Assembly: GCF_020283565.1 (NCBI RefSeq) | Contig: NC_060061.1 | Coordinates: forward strand, 2,232,001-2,296,000 | Reading direction: 5' to 3' | From: Trifolium pratense | Lineage: Eukaryota > Streptophyta > Magnoliopsida > Fabales > Fabaceae | Length of the DNA: 64,000 bases | Shown: positions 23,801 to 34,182 of the stretch, piece after piece | How the letters are laid out: each line of letters opens with the position of its first letter | Position numbering within the stretch: the stretch's first letter is position 1 | Notes under the pieces: model-generated | Seen by the model: only the letters and a program-made list of their open reading frames with translations | Database searches by the model: none | What the model was told of the DNA's origin: nothing | Made by a program: the position numbers and the translations under genes

Positions 23801-26800
23801 AAGAAGAGCAAGAAATCGCGAACTGAATCGAGAAGAAGTTTTACAATGTCTGAACTGCATGTTGATCCACTTCCATCGAGTGGTGTTGCTACTCCTGTCG
23901 TAAAAGCTGCAGAGGTTAATGTTGACACATCTGGTAAGAACTCACTTAATCAAAACTCTGATACTCCAAATTCTGTTGAAAACCTAGGTTTAGAGAAACC
24001 TACTGTGTCTGAAAATTTGGGGAAAAGTGTTCCTAACTCCCCTGTTGCTGATGATGATAATATTGGTGCTTCTACTGAGACCAATAATCCTGTTACTAAT
24101 GAGTCCATTAAGAAAACTGCTCCTGAGACTCATGTTGCGCCGAATGTTGCAACACATGGCGCTGCGCCAAATGTGGTGCCAGATGTTACCACATCTTTGG
24201 CACAAGAGAACCTTGTGGACTATTCTGAGTCTGATGAGAGTCCCCCACCTAAGGATACTGATAAAGAAGCTGGTTCTGATAAAGTTGTGAATGAAACTCC
24301 TGAGGTAATCATTGTTAATGAAAATGAAACTACAGCTAGTGATAAGGCTATTCCTGCACATTCTGAAGCTAGTGTAGCTAGGAGGACTAGAAGTAGGGCT
24401 GGTAAAACTGTAGAGGCTACTAACACTCCTGCCCAAACACCCAAACCCTCTAAGGCTGGAAAGGCTACTGGTAAAAAGCCTGTGTATGGACCTCCAAAAC
24501 CTGTCAGTAAAGTGGTCCCTAGGTCAGAGACCAAGAAAAGAAAGGCTCCTCCAACTAGTGATTCTGATTTTGAACCTGAGACAGATGTTGCTGCATCTGG
24601 TAGCACATCTAGGAAGAGTATAGGAAGGAAAAAGATCCCTCAAACAGTTCCCTATGCTCCTTTAGACAATGTATCATTTCATCTGGAAAATGGTTCTGCA
24701 AGGTGGAAGTTTGTCTATCATAGAAGGTTAGCTCTGGAAAGAAATTTGAAAGCTGATATTCTTGAATGTCCTAGTGTTGTAGAAGCTCTTGAGTATGCAG
24801 GTTTGATGAAAACTGTGGTTGGTTTGGACAAGTGCTATGACAGGCTTGTGAAGGAATTTTTGATTAATGTGGCTGCAGACTGCAATGATCCAAAAAGCCC
24901 TGAATATAGGCAAGTTTTTGTACGAGGAAAGTGTGTTCAATTCTCTCCAACTGTGATCAACCAATATTTGCAAAGGGATTCTGAAGAAGTGGCTCCTCTG
25001 AAAGCCACAGATAATGAAATGTGCAAGGTCCTCACTGGTGGAAAAATTAAGGTGTGGCCAAGCAAGGCAAAGTTGTCTGCAACTTCCCTCTCACCATTCT
25101 ATGCTGTTTTAAATAGGATTGCTGCCCATAATTGGGTACCAACCACTCACTCAGGTGACATTGCAAGAGGATTGGGAAAGTTTATCTATGCTGTGGGTAC
25201 AAAGGCCAAGTTTGATTATGGATCTTATTTCTTTCAAGAAACTTTAAGCCATGCCCTGACTTATGCTGTTGAGAAGCCAGTGGCTCTCCCCACTCTGCTA
25301 TGCAATATTATACTTGAACAACACCCAGATATACTAAGAAGTTCTGATGTTCCTTGCAAAAGGAAAGGGGTGTTGGTGATTGAGCAGAGGCTGCTGGATG
25401 GGACAAATGCTGCAGCAGGTGTTGGCACATCTGTCCAGGGTGGTGTACTTTCAAGGAAACAGATGATTGCTGATCTTACTGAAACTAGCAGAGCTCTTGA
25501 GGCCAGGAAGCTGAAAATAGACCGTGTGATTGAGGCACTCAAGGCTGAGGAAACTGCTGAGATGGCTGAGGGTGAGCCAAATGGACAAGAAGGAGAAGAG
25601 GCTAGCGAGTCTGAGGATGGTTCTGAGGATGTGATGGAGGACTCTGATGAAAGTTCTTCAATCTGATTTCTGATGTTTCCTTATATTTGTTTCTGATGTA
25701 CTATTGTTGATTTTCTTGGTGTTTCTTTTGTTGTTCCCTTATGGGCAAGGCCCTGAATTTCTAGCACCTGTGTGTGCTCTATGGTCTGTAATAACTGCAC
25801 ACTAATATTCTCTATGCTCTGGTACACTACGATTTCCTATTCATGATGTTTGTCTAAATTATGGCTAAAAAGGGGGAGTAGTGTGTGTGTGTGACAAGTG
25901 TGGTGACAGATGTTCTCACATCTGGTGACTGCTCTGTTTTTGCATAAATTGTGCGTATGCTCGTATTGAGGGGGAGTAGTGAATATATGCATGTACTGAG
26001 GGGGAGTAGTGAATATTCTTTCTCTATCTGGTGTGTGTATGCATGAATTCAGGGGGAGTGTGAGTGAAATTATCTCTTGATTGCCTGAATGTATTTGATG
26101 ACAAATGTTGTGCCAAGTGTTATGGCACCTGACTATTGAGTCCACTATCTACTATGACTGAGAATTTATCTTTCTCAGATGTTTATGGGAATTTATTTTT
26201 CCCTGTTGTTCTTATGATGAATGGATGCGCGTTAAACTATGGGAGTTTATTTCTCCCTTGTGTTGTTCCATGAGGCTAGTTGTGTTTTATTCCGCTGTTG
26301 CATTGCCTCTGATGCTACTTGATTTTCTTGGAAGTAGTTTTAATTATGTGTTACTTTCTTTCCTAGTTGTGTGATCATGTTGACTCGAAGGAAAGGTAAT
26401 ACTGTATCTCTCAATATACTGGTCTAATATTGTTTTAGCCAAAATTTGCCAAAGGGGGAGATTGTTGGGTTTTTGTATATTGGCTACATTTTGCAAAAAC
26501 ATATTTTAGCCAAGTGTTGAGACAAGTGTGCTGACCCCAAGTGTTGTGACAAATGTTGTGACATTTTGGAACAACACCTGACTCTGTTCCTGCGCGCGCC
26601 AGCTGGATGTTATTATTTTCTACTCAATCTTTTGAAGATCTGTTTGAAGAATTATGTCAAGGTTTCTTACAGAGGAAGGCGCACGTGTTTAATGTGTTTC
26701 ATGAGGCAGCTAAACCCTAGTTTTATTTTCCAAAAGAATTATATTTTTGGAAAATATATTTTTGCGGTTTCAAAAATATAACTATTGTTTTCAAAAATAT

Positions 26801-29800
26801 ATCACTGCTGCCGCAATTCTAGAAGCCCTAATTTTTCTTGAAGCCCAAGTCATTCTACTGCTATAAATACGAAGGCAAGCATATGGTTTCAAGCATCTAA
26901 AATCGAGTCTTACAAAGCGTGTGTTTTTAGGGATTTTAGAGTGTTAATTGTGAGCCTATCTTGTGTCTCATTGATGCAAGCTTAGGACCTGAGTGTTATT
27001 GAGTTGTAAGTGTGAACTTCTCCTAAGCTTTGAAGTACGGAGATTGTTCTATTGTGTTGTGTGGTTTACTCGCAAGCTTTTAAGCAAGAGTGAATCCTAG
27101 TTTTTAGGAGTGTGTCTCCAACCGTTGTAATAGTCTGAGTTGAATAGCAGCGCTGTCTGTGTTGCTAAGGTGGGAATTGGGACGGGGTCTCATATCTAGG
27201 AGTTCCTAGGTAGAAGTTGCATTGGGTAGGGATTAAGTGAGAAGTTGTAAACGGGTGAGTTTAGCTTCGAAGTAATACTGCTGATAGTGGACTTCATTCC
27301 TGGATTGGTATCCCCCAGAGTAGGCTTTAGGCTGAACTGGGTTAACAACTCTCGTGTGTTATTTACTTTACTGTTTGTATTGTTTGATGTTATTTACTCT
27401 GTTTATAGACAAGTGTTGGCGCACCTGTGACAACATCTGTCTACAACAGACAAGTGTTACTACACCTTGAGCAACACCTGTCCACTGTGTGCCAGGAATT
27501 TCACAATATACTCTTTTGACATTTTTTGGTAAAACAGTCAAATACTCTCTTTAGAAATGGGAAATCTTGATTTTAAGATGGCGATGTTAGGGTATGAAAC
27601 AAATAGGGTGTTTGGTTTATTTTGTATTTTCATTTTCGAATGATATGTTTTCTATAAAATTATGATAATACCACATTGTTTTCACCTTGTCTACTTCTAA
27701 TAATTTGCAAAGGAAACAATGCGAACAAACAAAATACTTGAAAACTCGCTAAAATTATTTACACGGCCTTTGCATGCAAAAGTTATGACCCATTTTTAGT
27801 GTTGCTTTGGTGTCGGTACACATCCCAATGCTTTCAAATGAGAAAGTGAGAAGTGAGAACTACTTACTGTGGGTGAACTCTGTGTTTGAGGGTGTGTCGA
27901 CACTGTTTTCTTAATCAACTTCTTTTATGAAACTTAGAAGCGTGAATTAAGAAACACTAACATAAAGAAGTTTCCTTTACTTATATTTGCTTGGTATGTG
28001 CCATGAAGTAATGTCCGTGATAGTTTGATATTATCTATCTAATTTCTTTGCTCAGACTATAACTTCCTTGTTGGTGACATTTATGGCTTAACTGGATTTT
28101 AAGCTGTGATATTTATGTTCAGGTGTTGTATCTTCAAGGAAAAGAAAGGGATGCGGAGACCATTATTAAGGAATCAATAAGCATGCTAGAGGTGCGCCAT
28201 ACATTTTAATCTAACTTCAATTCCCTCAGTTGTGGGATTCGGCAAATTTGAAGCTTTTTGTTATTAAGCTATTTTATTTACATGTGCAGACCGGTGGTGA
28301 AGGGGAGTCATTTGTATGCATTAGAAGACTTCGTTTCCTCTCACAGGTCATTTTTTAATCCTTCTTTTGGTCCCTGAAATAGTGAAACTATCTTTTGATA
28401 AATACTGATTTTTACTATTTGAACATGCATGTTCTTTAGATTAAAAAAAACTAATTTTTATATAAATAAGATACTTTTTTTTGGGGTCTTCACCTTACAA
28501 CTTAACGTTTGGGAAGAGTTGGTTGTTGGCATTGATTAGAGGCTCTTATACTGATTGCTAAGGAGTTTGATCCAGTTTGGGCTCCCCCAAGTTCTGTATA
28601 GTTTGATTAAAAATTTCAGCTTATGACGTAATGAGTTTGGGCATTGTTCATCCCTCAAAGTGGTTATGTTCCAACTTTTATTAATGATACTAATCTATTG
28701 CTATAATTTCTTCAGTTATATTTGAAATCAAATCGTCTCGATGAAGCTGAGATGATCCAAAGAAAGATCCTGAATATAATGGAATTATCAAAGGTTTGCT
28801 TTGTGAACTTGTTTCCCATCTTCTGCTTTCAAATCAACTTACTTCATGAACGATGATGCATGTATAATTTAAAAATTGGTATAAAATAGCGAGTGTGTAG
28901 GTGATACTTCTGAACAATTAAAGTAATCTTAACTGTGGTTGAGCACGGTTGTTTTATGATTCTTAACTTTACCTGTACCATGTTACTTCTATTCCTGCAT
29001 AATAACGACCAAGTCTTAAGTTATCCTTACATACCTTGACCTATTGTTACTTTTAGCATAAATTTCTTTATCAAATTGAAGTTTTGTAATTATAGAAATA
29101 TGGACTCTAATTTTAAAATAATCAAGGTGTTAGTTTCTTTTAAAAAAATTATGATTTGATAGTTTGTGGAATTACTATAATTAGTATTTGATAACCATGC
29201 AAACTATTATGGCTTGAAAATAGTGACAGATGAGTTCTAACTTCTGCCTTTTCTTTCAGAATTAATTGTGATAAATATAATCTTGACAAATAAAATAAGA
29301 AAATGTTGCGAGAATAGTGATATTTTGTAATCTGTTGTCATCGTTAAAAACATGATGCAATTTGTGTAATAATCCAGGGATGGTATTCCTTGGACACAGT
29401 TATTGCAGCTGAATCCTTGGCTCTAACCCTACAAAAATCTTCCGAAACAAAACAATCGAAAGAGCTTCTTGAAAGGTTATTTTCATATAATCATTTTAGC
29501 AAAACTTGGGAAATTAACTTTGGCCATTTGCAAATGAAATCCTCTCCCTTTCTCTCTCTCTCTTGCAGATGTCTTGATGTCCGGAAAGCTTTACTTCCTT
29601 GTGATCATATTCAGGTTTGTTGTTGTTCCTTGAAAGTGATTTTGAGAATTACCGTTCTATTTAGATTTCAAATCCATCTAAAATTGATTTCAAAACTGAT
29701 GCTTATTTATACATAGTATTGTTCTTATTACATGTGTGCTAATGCTTGAGATGAATATGTTGTTGTTGATTGATTTAAAGAAAGTAAAGACAAATAAATG

Positions 29801-32305
29801 CATTATCTCTTTTTTATCGATGGTCAGATTGGTGCAAATCGACTTCATCTAGCAAGAGTAGCAATGCTTGATTGTAGCCAATACAAAGAATCTGATGTTT
29901 CTAGAGCTAAAGCTGAGCTTGTTATGGCAAAGGATCATTTGCATAATTCCATAAGGTTTCTATTAATTTGATTTGCCTAGCTCTTTCATAACTATTTTTA
30001 CATATAAAAATGAAATCAAATTATCATCGTGTTTATTTTTATAACTGTTGCACTAGAACTAGTTCACAACCGTTGGCCTATTCATTTGATTTGCCTAGTT
30101 CTTTCATAACTTTGTCCAAGCTCACTTTTCTTGAAAAATTCTCTTCCTCAAAATTATGTTTGATTTCCCTTCTCCAATAACAATGTTACTAGTCACTGAA
30201 AAATGAAAATTGAGTGTGCTTTATCCTTTTTTTAATGTATTTTTCTTTTTCTATCTCAGGATTGCGCGTCAATGTTTAGATAAAGTGTTGAAACAAAAAG
30301 ACAAGTCGAAGAAAAACAGTGTGCGTGGAAATTCTAGAAAGGAATCCCAAGCAGCACTTGTCATATTGGTTGGTTTTATTTCCCGATTATTAGCTTTCTC
30401 TTATGCACGTTTATAAAATAGAATTGCGTTATGTATTCTTTTGTAAATAAAAGTTGAGTTGTTTATTAAAGTAGGAATGTAATTTTGCAGTTGCAATCAC
30501 TCAGTACTCTAGCATCGGTGGAGTTGGCTAAGCAAGAATTGCAGAAAATTCAGGTTAGATTATGTGGAAGGTCCTACATTAGATGTGATATGGTCTAAAA
30601 ATACTTATAAGTAGGAAATGTCTCTCACTATACAAGCTTTAAGGATGAGTTAGGCCCAATTTAAATTTTAACCTAGTATTAGAGATTAGTACGATTTAGG
30701 GACATATTATTGGCCCACAATGCTTGCATCTTCAAGCCATACAAATTCGGGTGATTATTTGATATCTGTTATGCATTTAGGTAATCCTGTTCTACCTTCG
30801 GAACTTCCAGTTTCCTCTCCAAAACCACTTTAGGTGCTTTGGCAGCGCTAATTAGCTTCGCTCTCCCTTCATGATTGTGCTCTGTAATAAATTTGACATT
30901 ATGTGCTATCATTAGTCACTCTTGAATTTCACATTATATTTTACCAATTCCCTCTTCAATTGATTAAACTTTTCCTACAATATCCATATCCATTGCTTCT
31001 TTGATTTGATTTTGATGAATAATGTAGAGACTGAGATTGTATATTTATTTTTTCGACTAGACTGAGATTGTATTTAAAGTTGTTAATGTGTGTTCTCGCT
31101 CTAGTATCATTTGACAACACACACGAACGACTCTATGAATACAATCTAAGCGTCTACTCTATTCATCAAAATCAAATTAAAGAAGCGATGGATATTGTAG
31201 ATAGAGTTTGTGCAATTGAGGACGAAATGGGTAGAATACAAAGTGAAATTCAAGGGTAACTAATGATAGCACATACTACCAAATGTATTAAAGACCATAG
31301 TCATGGAGAGAAATCAAAGCTAACTAATGCCGCCAAAGCGTGCAAAGTGGTATTGGAGAGTAGACTAGAAGTGCCAAAGGTGGAGTGGCATTGCAAATTC
31401 ATGTTTCCATCCATTTTTGTTCTTGAGTCAAAGAAAAGAACGGGTTTTTCCTTGAAGGCTTCTGATTTAAAAATCATACGTGGGAGACATTCCTAAACTT
31501 ATAAGCCGATTTTGTAAAAATAAATTGGGCACAACCCAAATTCTATGATGGTATCAGAACTTACCCTAAATGCGTTGGACCACTTGTTATCGGGTCACCG
31601 TCACTTAGTGGGAGATATTCGTTCTTCGTGAATGAGTGTGCATTCTGAGTCCCACGTTAAATCTAGTATGGCTTGAAATAATTGTTGATAAATCACAAGT
31701 GAGATACATCGTGCATTGTGAATTAGATCCAACCCAAATTCTAAGAGATTTTAACAAGTCTTGATTGTAGTCGTGCAACAAGATTCAAGGCTCCAATGGA
31801 TGCAAATCTTCTAAATTCGTCTTTCTATTTTGCAAAGTAGGAAGGGGATATTAACCTCGAGGCTCAAGAAGCACTTCTTCAATGCATTGCTGCTTACAAC
31901 GAGGTAAGAATTAACTATTCACATGCTAAATTTTCTTCGGAATATGCATGTTGATGTTGCTTTTTCAATTAAATGAAAAGAAAATATAATCCATTTACTA
32001 CTAAATGTCGTTATTATACTCACATTTACTGTCTGACATGCCTTACCTCCGGTGTAGGGAACCTATAGAAAAAAAATACTGATTTTAGTTATATAGAAAA
32101 TGACTATTGAAAATGAACAAAATGTGTTAAATGTTCACATGAGATTTTGAATATTTATCTCAACTCCACTCTTCCTTTGCAGTTTGTTATACATAAGAAG
32201 TCCATTGTTGATTCTCCTGAAATAAAGAATGCATATCTTTCATGTTTTAAGCATGCTCAAACATTGCTTGGCAATAAACTTGATGAGAGAGTATCCAAAA
32301 GCTGA
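11810..32305 (+). CDS. TPR-repeat protein (kinesin-light-chain-like TPRs), 18 exons, likely organelle-targeted
   Basis: Exons: 11810-11921, 12043-12138, 14011-14198, 14304-14408, 15011-15111, 15332-15410, 17095-17106, 17251-17316, 28123-28191, 28290-28346, 28716-28793, 29378-29475, 29569-29614, 29828-29955, 30260-30368, 30491-30553, 31841-31903 and 32183-32305. The sum is 1593 nt, or 530 aa. The start [20 protein letters not shown] is basic, hydroxylated and poor in acidic residues, which suggests a mitochondrial or plastid presequence. From residue 133 the repeats read [30 protein letters not shown] and [17 protein letters not shown], typical KLC-type TPRs that form a protein-binding superhelix. 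The C-terminal half is helical with no known active site. Exon 7 is only 12 nt. Intron 3 appears to use a GC donor. Intron 8 holds a 10.2-kb Copia element, but the frame stays intact. Exact function unknown. Confidence 0.88.
12206..12336. mobile_element. Short relative of the MULE-type MITE in TPR intron 2
   Basis: ATGAAGCACGAACACTG at the left and GTGTCAGTGTTGCAT at the right resemble the ends of the 7404-7927 element. No clear target duplication is seen. Confidence 0.4.
13005..13283 (-). mobile_element. Degenerate TRIM retroelement in TPR intron 2
   Basis: Two diverged LTR-like blocks (AACTGGCTTGTAAGGTG near 13036 and CCACTTATAAACACATTTTC near 13230) bracket a short spacer with GGCCTGATAACGGGTGGCC. 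The order matches the complete TRIM at 57168-57521. Confidence 0.55.
15576..16976. mobile_element. Fold-back hAT derivative with transposase C-terminus remnants, in TPR intron 6
   Basis: The 1401-bp element has inverted ends starting CAATGTTGTGAAAC, and arms of some 300 bp that pair. Flanks GTCTTTAT and GTCATTCC match at 5 of 8 positions, perhaps an eroded 8-bp duplication. The minus strand at 16531-16330 reads [19 protein letters not shown] and [13 protein letters not shown], the hAT dimerisation region. Minus 16235-15918 continues with [15 protein letters not shown] and an acidic tail ending GLNNIIDI. The plus strand at 16563-16660 repeats that acidic tail in the opposite direction, so the element contains two inverted transposase 3' ends. 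Confidence 0.75.
17334..17338. other. Target-site duplication CAATA (left) of the SIRE-type element
   Basis: CAATA precedes the 5' LTR and is repeated at 27504-27508 directly after the 3' LTR. Confidence 0.9.
17339..18379 (+). repeat. 5' LTR of the SIRE-type element
   Basis: The LTR starts TGTTGGGTTTTTG and ends GGAATTTCA. A TATAAATA box at 17738-17745 is the likely core promoter. Both ends carry clusters of GTGTTG / CAACACCTG words. Confidence 0.95.
17738..17745 (+). promoter_or_regulatory. TATA box of the 5' LTR
   Basis: TATAAATA lies about 400 bp into the LTR, a normal place for the U3/R boundary of a Copia LTR. The same box occurs in the 3' LTR. Confidence 0.55.
18381..18393 (+). other. 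Primer binding site (initiator tRNA-Met type)
   Basis: TTGGCATCAGAGC follows the 5' LTR almost directly. It is one mismatch from TTGGTATCAGAGC, the usual Copia PBS complementary to the 3' end of initiator tRNA-Met. Confidence 0.85.
18449..23392 (+). CDS. Copia gag-pol polyprotein, 1647 aa
   Basis: The ATG at 18449 lies 70 bp after the LTR. Gag (UBN2-type) occupies the N-terminal part. Two CCHC zinc knuckles follow at about residues 300-313 and 563-576. The protease has D-S-G-C-S at 639. The integrase has an HHCC zinc finger from about residue 766, and a catalytic D832, D895, E931 triad with the expected 35-residue gap. Reverse transcriptase shows [11 protein letters not shown] and Y-V-D-D at about 1332-1335. 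RNase H starts near D1496 (DADWAG) and has LSTAEAEY. The ORF is uninterrupted, so all enzymatic activities needed for transposition may be encoded. It stops at TAG 23390-23392 in a readthrough-like context. The strand matches the host gene, and ordinary splicing would remove it from the TPR mRNA. Confidence 0.96.
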   Translation: MDKEGGFVTRPPLLVGASNYDYWKSRMMAFLKQIDSKTWKAILRGWTPPVKMDKDGKPTLELKSAEEWSKEEDELALANSKALYALYNGVDKHIFRLIKKCVCAKEAWTILETVHEGTSKVKLSKLQLLTTKFENLRMNDDETIQDFHMTILDFDNQFDALGEKIPEEKLVRKMLRSLPKKFDMKVTAIEEAKDITDMKLDELVGSLQTYEVATNEKMDKKNKSIAFVSNAEEEDQLSDTESEQSISDAMVLLGKQFNKVLKRMDKRSKTGAADIGRNTYRNFRKPVTDEKSAPNKGVQCHECEGFGHIRSECGTFLKKQKKGLTVTWSDEDSEGEADTAKAIHVLTSVCTSDTESCEEELTFDELAESYKKLCLKSAEVCRVSEEQKETITKLQTEKAANLSRVSEFSTKWEDSLKIIEEQKATIINLEADKIKQLTEIAHLNEEVTDLNSHLENLKKHVLRLFKGSDLDEILETLPAPSRSKTGIGYEYKNVNRIMDYNKEGKFLPELSKQPSPKMHDRMSPHLSPRQQRQVLPHMAPHQQRWQRPRFIPRPRSRYHSWRCHHCGRKGHIRPYCYKLYGYPSEIPQEPDQSITKTKMEWKQKDDATNTKEYTAESSRKGLIAHTSLRASSKEDWYFDSGCSRHMTGVEKYLKEVKSYATSFVTFGDGAKGEIRGIGRLIDHGLPKLENVLLVKGLTANLISISQLCDQGMKVNFTKNECLVSNDEGDILMRGVRSKDNCYLWIPLEEGNVSTCLLTKNEEVKLWHQKLGHLNLKSMKRVISEEAVRGLPILQIQEGNICGECQIGKQTKVSHQKLQHLSTSRVLELLHMDLMGPIQVESLGGKKYVLVIVDDFSRYTWVNFIREKSETFEEFKNLCVQLQKEKDCGIVRIRSDHGKEFENSKFADFCAAEGIIHEFSSPITPQQNGVVERKNRTLQESARVMLHAKNVPYKFWAEAMNTACYIHNRVTLRKGTATTLYELWKNRKPTVKYFHVFGSKCYILADREPRRKLDPKSDEGIFLGYSTNSRAYRVFNSRTRTMMESINVVVDDSDTTSADPAEETDVITPVPTPDEDQTEPEPDQHSESTTEVPRPNKGPSTRTQKNHPLELVIGNPNQGIATRRSKEAISNSCFISKIEPKNVKEALTDEYWINAMQEELTQFKRSEVWDLVPRPDGINVIGTKWVYKNKTDENGDITRNKARLVAQGYTQIEGVDFDETFAPVARLESIRLLLAVACILKFKLYQMDVKSAFLNGYLNEEVYVEQPKGFVDPSFPNHVYKLKKALYGLKQAPRAWYERLTEFLVSHGYKKGGNDKTLFVREEKGKLMIAQIYVDDIVFGGMSRQMVEHFVHQMQSEFEMSLVGELTYFLGLQVKQMEDTIFISQEKYARNIVKKFGMEGGSHKRTPAPTHLKLTKDEKGVDVDQSLYRSMIGSLLYLTASRPDIMFAVGVCARYQSEPKMSHLTQVKRIFKYVNGTCGYGILYTHGNDSTLIGFCDADWAGSADDRKSTSGACFFLGNNLVSWFSKKQNSVSLSTAEAEYIAAGSSCSQLLWMRQMLKEYSVEQDVMTLYCDNLSAINISKNPIQHSRTKHIDIRHHFIRELVEEKIVTLEHIASEEQLADIFTKALDASQFENLRGKLGICLFEDK
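23393..25666 (+). CDS. Envelope-like ORF of the SIRE-type element, in frame with pol
   Basis: The frame continues from pol without another stop. The first own ATG is at 23408 (752 aa) and the stop TGA is at 25664-25666. Near the N-terminus is a hydrophobic stretch (SLFFIYSL and SIFLINISL, residues about 30-55). Then come Ser/Thr/Pro/Lys-rich low-complexity sequence, a conserved globular part at about 415-600, a predicted coiled coil around 685-715, and an acidic Glu/Asp/Ser tail. SIRE1-type elements carry such an ORF, called envelope-like on the basis of position and predicted membrane/coiled-coil features. A role in entry has not been shown for plants. No separate splice acceptor is obvious, and translation may depend on readthrough of the pol TAG. 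Confidence 0.8.
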   Translation, partial: QLQQAMRVTTSHHFKLHANQGSSHSTSLNLHQPQSLFFIYSLSHAQKLSIFLINISLTSPFLRKPQIQIMSNSVKSSPTKSDATPSLQKVVIDAVPLTTIPSTSPTMRRKSVAKKEKLSRTSINPSSPSSSIKKAKKKSKKSRTESRRSFTMSELHVDPLPSSGVATPVVKAAEVNVDTSGKNSLNQNSDTPNSVENLGLEKPTVSENLGKSVPNSPVADDDNIGASTETNNPVTNESIKKTAPETHVAPNVATHGAAPNVVPDVTTSLAQENLVDYSESDESPPPKDTDKEAGSDKVVNETPEVIIVNENETTASDKAIPAHSEASVARRTRSRAGKTVEATNTPAQTPKPSKAGKATGKKPVYGPPKPVSKVVPRSETKKRKAPPTSDSDFEPETDVAASGSTSRKSIGRKKIPQTVPYAPLDNVSFHLENGSARWKFVYHRRLALERNLKADILECPSVVEALEYAGLMKTVVGLDKCYDRLVKEFLINVAADCNDPKSPEYRQVFVRGKCVQFSPTVINQYLQRDSEEVAPLKATDNEMCKVLTGGKIKVWPSKAKLSATSLSPFYAVLNRIAAHNWVPTTHSGDIARGLGKFIYAVGTKAKFDYGSYFFQETLSHALTYAVEKPVALPTLLCNIILEQHPDILRSSDVPCKRKGVLVIEQRLLDGTNAAAGVGTSVQGGVLSRKQMIADLTETSRALEARKLKIDRVIEALKAEETAEMAEGEPNGQEGEEASESEDGSEDVMEDSDESSSI
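25667..26462 (+). other. Non-coding 3' region with five polypurine-tract-like motifs
   Basis: GGGGGAG occurs near 25871, 25970, 25999, 26052 and finally at 26454-26460 directly before the 3' LTR. The last is the functional position. Repeated PPTs are a known trait of Sireviruses. GTGTTG/CACCTG words also cluster at 25889-25930 and 26098-26130. Confidence 0.75.
26463..27503 (+). repeat. 3' LTR of the SIRE-type element
   Basis: It has the same 1041-bp length as the 5' LTR and appears identical when read side by side. It is followed by CAATA (27504-27508), which repeats 17334-17338. Confidence 0.95.
30567..30669 (+). mobile_element. Degenerate solo TRIM LTR in TPR intron 16
   Basis: GGTCCTACATTAGATG, ATATGGTCTAAAAATA and GATGAGTTAGGCCCAAT follow in the order of the TRIM LTR at 57403-57521, here on the plus strand. 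Confidence 0.5.
31060..31500 (+). other. Unrecognised coding-like patch in TPR intron 16
   Basis: One frame (31068-31259) reads [18 protein letters not shown] and then [19 protein letters not shown], a helical, amphipathic-looking stretch. The following frame to 31496 is open too. I do not recognise the family. It is not needed to close the TPR reading frame, so it may be a captured or decayed gene fragment. Confidence 0.3.
31500..31750 (+). mobile_element. Degenerate TRIM retroelement in TPR intron 16
   Basis: An LTR-end-like ATAAGCCGATTTTGTAAA and CAACCCAAATTCTA are followed by a PBS-like ATGGTATCAGAAC. After a short interior, a second LTR-like block ends GATCCAACCCAAATTCTAAG. Confidence 0.55.
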
Positions 32306-33806
32306 ATCAAACATCATGAAGACTAAAGAGTAGGACTTATTTTTCCTTCTGTAGTTTTTGTGAAGATTAAATTTTTAGTCAAAAAAAGAAATTAATAAAC
32401 CACGCGTGATAAGGAGCACAATTATCTCGCTCTTGGCGACAGAATCAGAAAGCGATGTTCATCTGACCAAGCTGATAGCAAATGTGGGATTCTGTCATAA
32501 ACATTCTTTCTGATTAATATAATCAATTAATCATATAAAACATCTCACTATGAATTGTGTGATTATTAATTACATTACCTTGATATTGAATTGTTCATTT
32601 ACTTACAACTTGTTGAATTTAAAAATGTACAGTGGTGAACATTTCATTCAATAATTTTAACTTCATGTGGTCAATGAATGATATTATGATTGTTGTAATT
32701 ACTCAAGATTGGAGTGGTTGGTTATTGTTGGCATGAAAATGACTTCTTTGCAAGAACAATGATTGCTTTTAGAAGAACTGATGTACTTCTACTCATACAC
32801 ACTTGTCTCTAGTTTGAATTGACCTTTGTTATGATTCATATATTTTGACGGTTCGGTTGTAATTTCATCTTGGTTTGAACGGTTTAAGGAGGTTGAACCA
32901 TGACCTGACAGTCTTACCATAACCAAATTAATAAAAGGATTTTTTTTTTGACAAAAAAGGGATTAATAAACGAATTATAAAAGAATACAAGATTTTTGGT
33001 CAAAAAAAAAAACAAACAAGATTTGACTGATTGTAAGCCACTATGTTTGATCTAGTGATGAAAAAATTGTGTCAAAAAAATAATAAAAGACTTTTTAGTT
33101 AACTAGGTCAAGCTACAGGCCATTAAAAAAGTCTTTTAGCCTTCTAGGCTAACCTATTTAAGTTAAAATGAATAATATTTTTACTACTATAATTATTTAT
33201 ATATTAAAATTTGTACTTTAATTAAATTATAAATTTATTAACTTTTTCAGTAGTATAAGTTTATTAATCTACATAAGTTTTTCACATATATATATACATG
33301 TATTATTATAAACTAGAATTGAAATATGATGACATATATAGTCAAAATATGACTTTTTATTATAAGATTTAAATTTCTCACATGATGTGAGTTGTTGCGG
33401 TTAACGTCTCACGCTAAAACACTTTTGCAGTAGTTACTACTCCTCTCTCCTGCAACACAAAGAAATAAAACTGGTAACATCGCACTCTTTTTTGCTTAAA
33501 AAAATATACATTGCACTCTTTTTCATTCATGTTTAACGATAAAGAAATTAACAATTTTAACTATTAAATTTTTAAAAAATGATCAAATTTATCGGTAAAG
33601 TAACAATATTTTGAATTTTTGTTTCACTAATCACTTTTTAATAAACTAATTAAATTGATCGTTGTGTCAATTAATTATAACACAACAATTTAAATCAACT
33701 AATTCTTCCCGTTTATAAAATTAATTTCTTTGAAACCAACTTCTTAACGCGCCGAAGACCCCTTACGACCTAACGCCTGACCCAATATAACGCGCCGAAG
33801 ACGCGT
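32306..33806. other. AT-rich intergenic DNA, partly Helitron-like
   Basis: No gene is seen. A sequence AAGATTTGAC...TTTGATCTAGTGATGAAAAAATTG occurs at about 33018-33068 and again at 33855-33905, bracketing the Helitron-like 3' end. Confidence 0.5.
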
Positions 33807-33835
33807 CCCGTGCGTACGCACGGGTATGTACCTAG
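33807..33835 (+). mobile_element. Helitron-like 3' terminus
   Basis: A perfect hairpin palindrome CCCGTGCGTACGCACGGG (33807-33824) is followed seven bases later by CTAG (33832-33835) and a T. A GC-rich hairpin just before CTRR and insertion before T is the signature of Helitron 3' ends. The 5' TC end was not located. Confidence 0.65.
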
Positions 33836-33849
33836 TTTAGTAAAAAAAA

Positions 33850-33960
33850 TAAAATACAAGATTTGACCAATAGTAAGCAACTATCTTTGATCTAGTGATG
33901 AAAAAATTGGGTAGTATGCTAGAGGTCATAAATTCGATTCTCAACTTCATTTTTTTTCGA
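33850..33960 (+). mobile_element. tRNA-like dispersed repeat (SINE-like)
   Basis: GATCTAGTGATGAAAAAATT resembles an A-box region and CATAAATTCGATTCTCAAC a B box, followed by a T-rich tail. Confidence 0.4.
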
Positions 33961-34182
33961 TCCTCAACAATTAATCAAAAATATTAGGTATTATGAAAAT
34001 TTCACACAACATAATGTATCCCTTTATATTATGTATAGATTTCTCACTTGGACAGTTTACAGTCTCGCTCGCAGCCACCTAGTCTTCAACCGCCATAGCC
34101 TAAATTCAATTTTCACTTTTAATTTAACAACCCTAACTTCCTCCGTCGCTTCGCCTGTATTCTCCCGTTCCTCCGGCGAACT

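Larger units (their letters stand above)
17339..27503 (+). mobile_element. Intact SIRE-type (Sirevirus lineage) Ty1/copia retrotransposon
   Basis: The 10,165-bp element sits inside intron 8 of the TPR gene in the same orientation as the gene. It has two 1041-bp LTRs, a tRNA-Met-type PBS, an uninterrupted gag-pol ORF, an in-frame downstream envelope-like ORF, a run of polypurine tracts, and a perfect 5-bp duplication CAATA. The LTRs look identical on reading, so the insertion is recent. The size, the domain order PR-INT-RT-RH and the third ORF place it with soybean SIRE1 and relatives. It lengthens the intron from roughly 0.6 kb to 10.8 kb. Confidence 0.95.
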
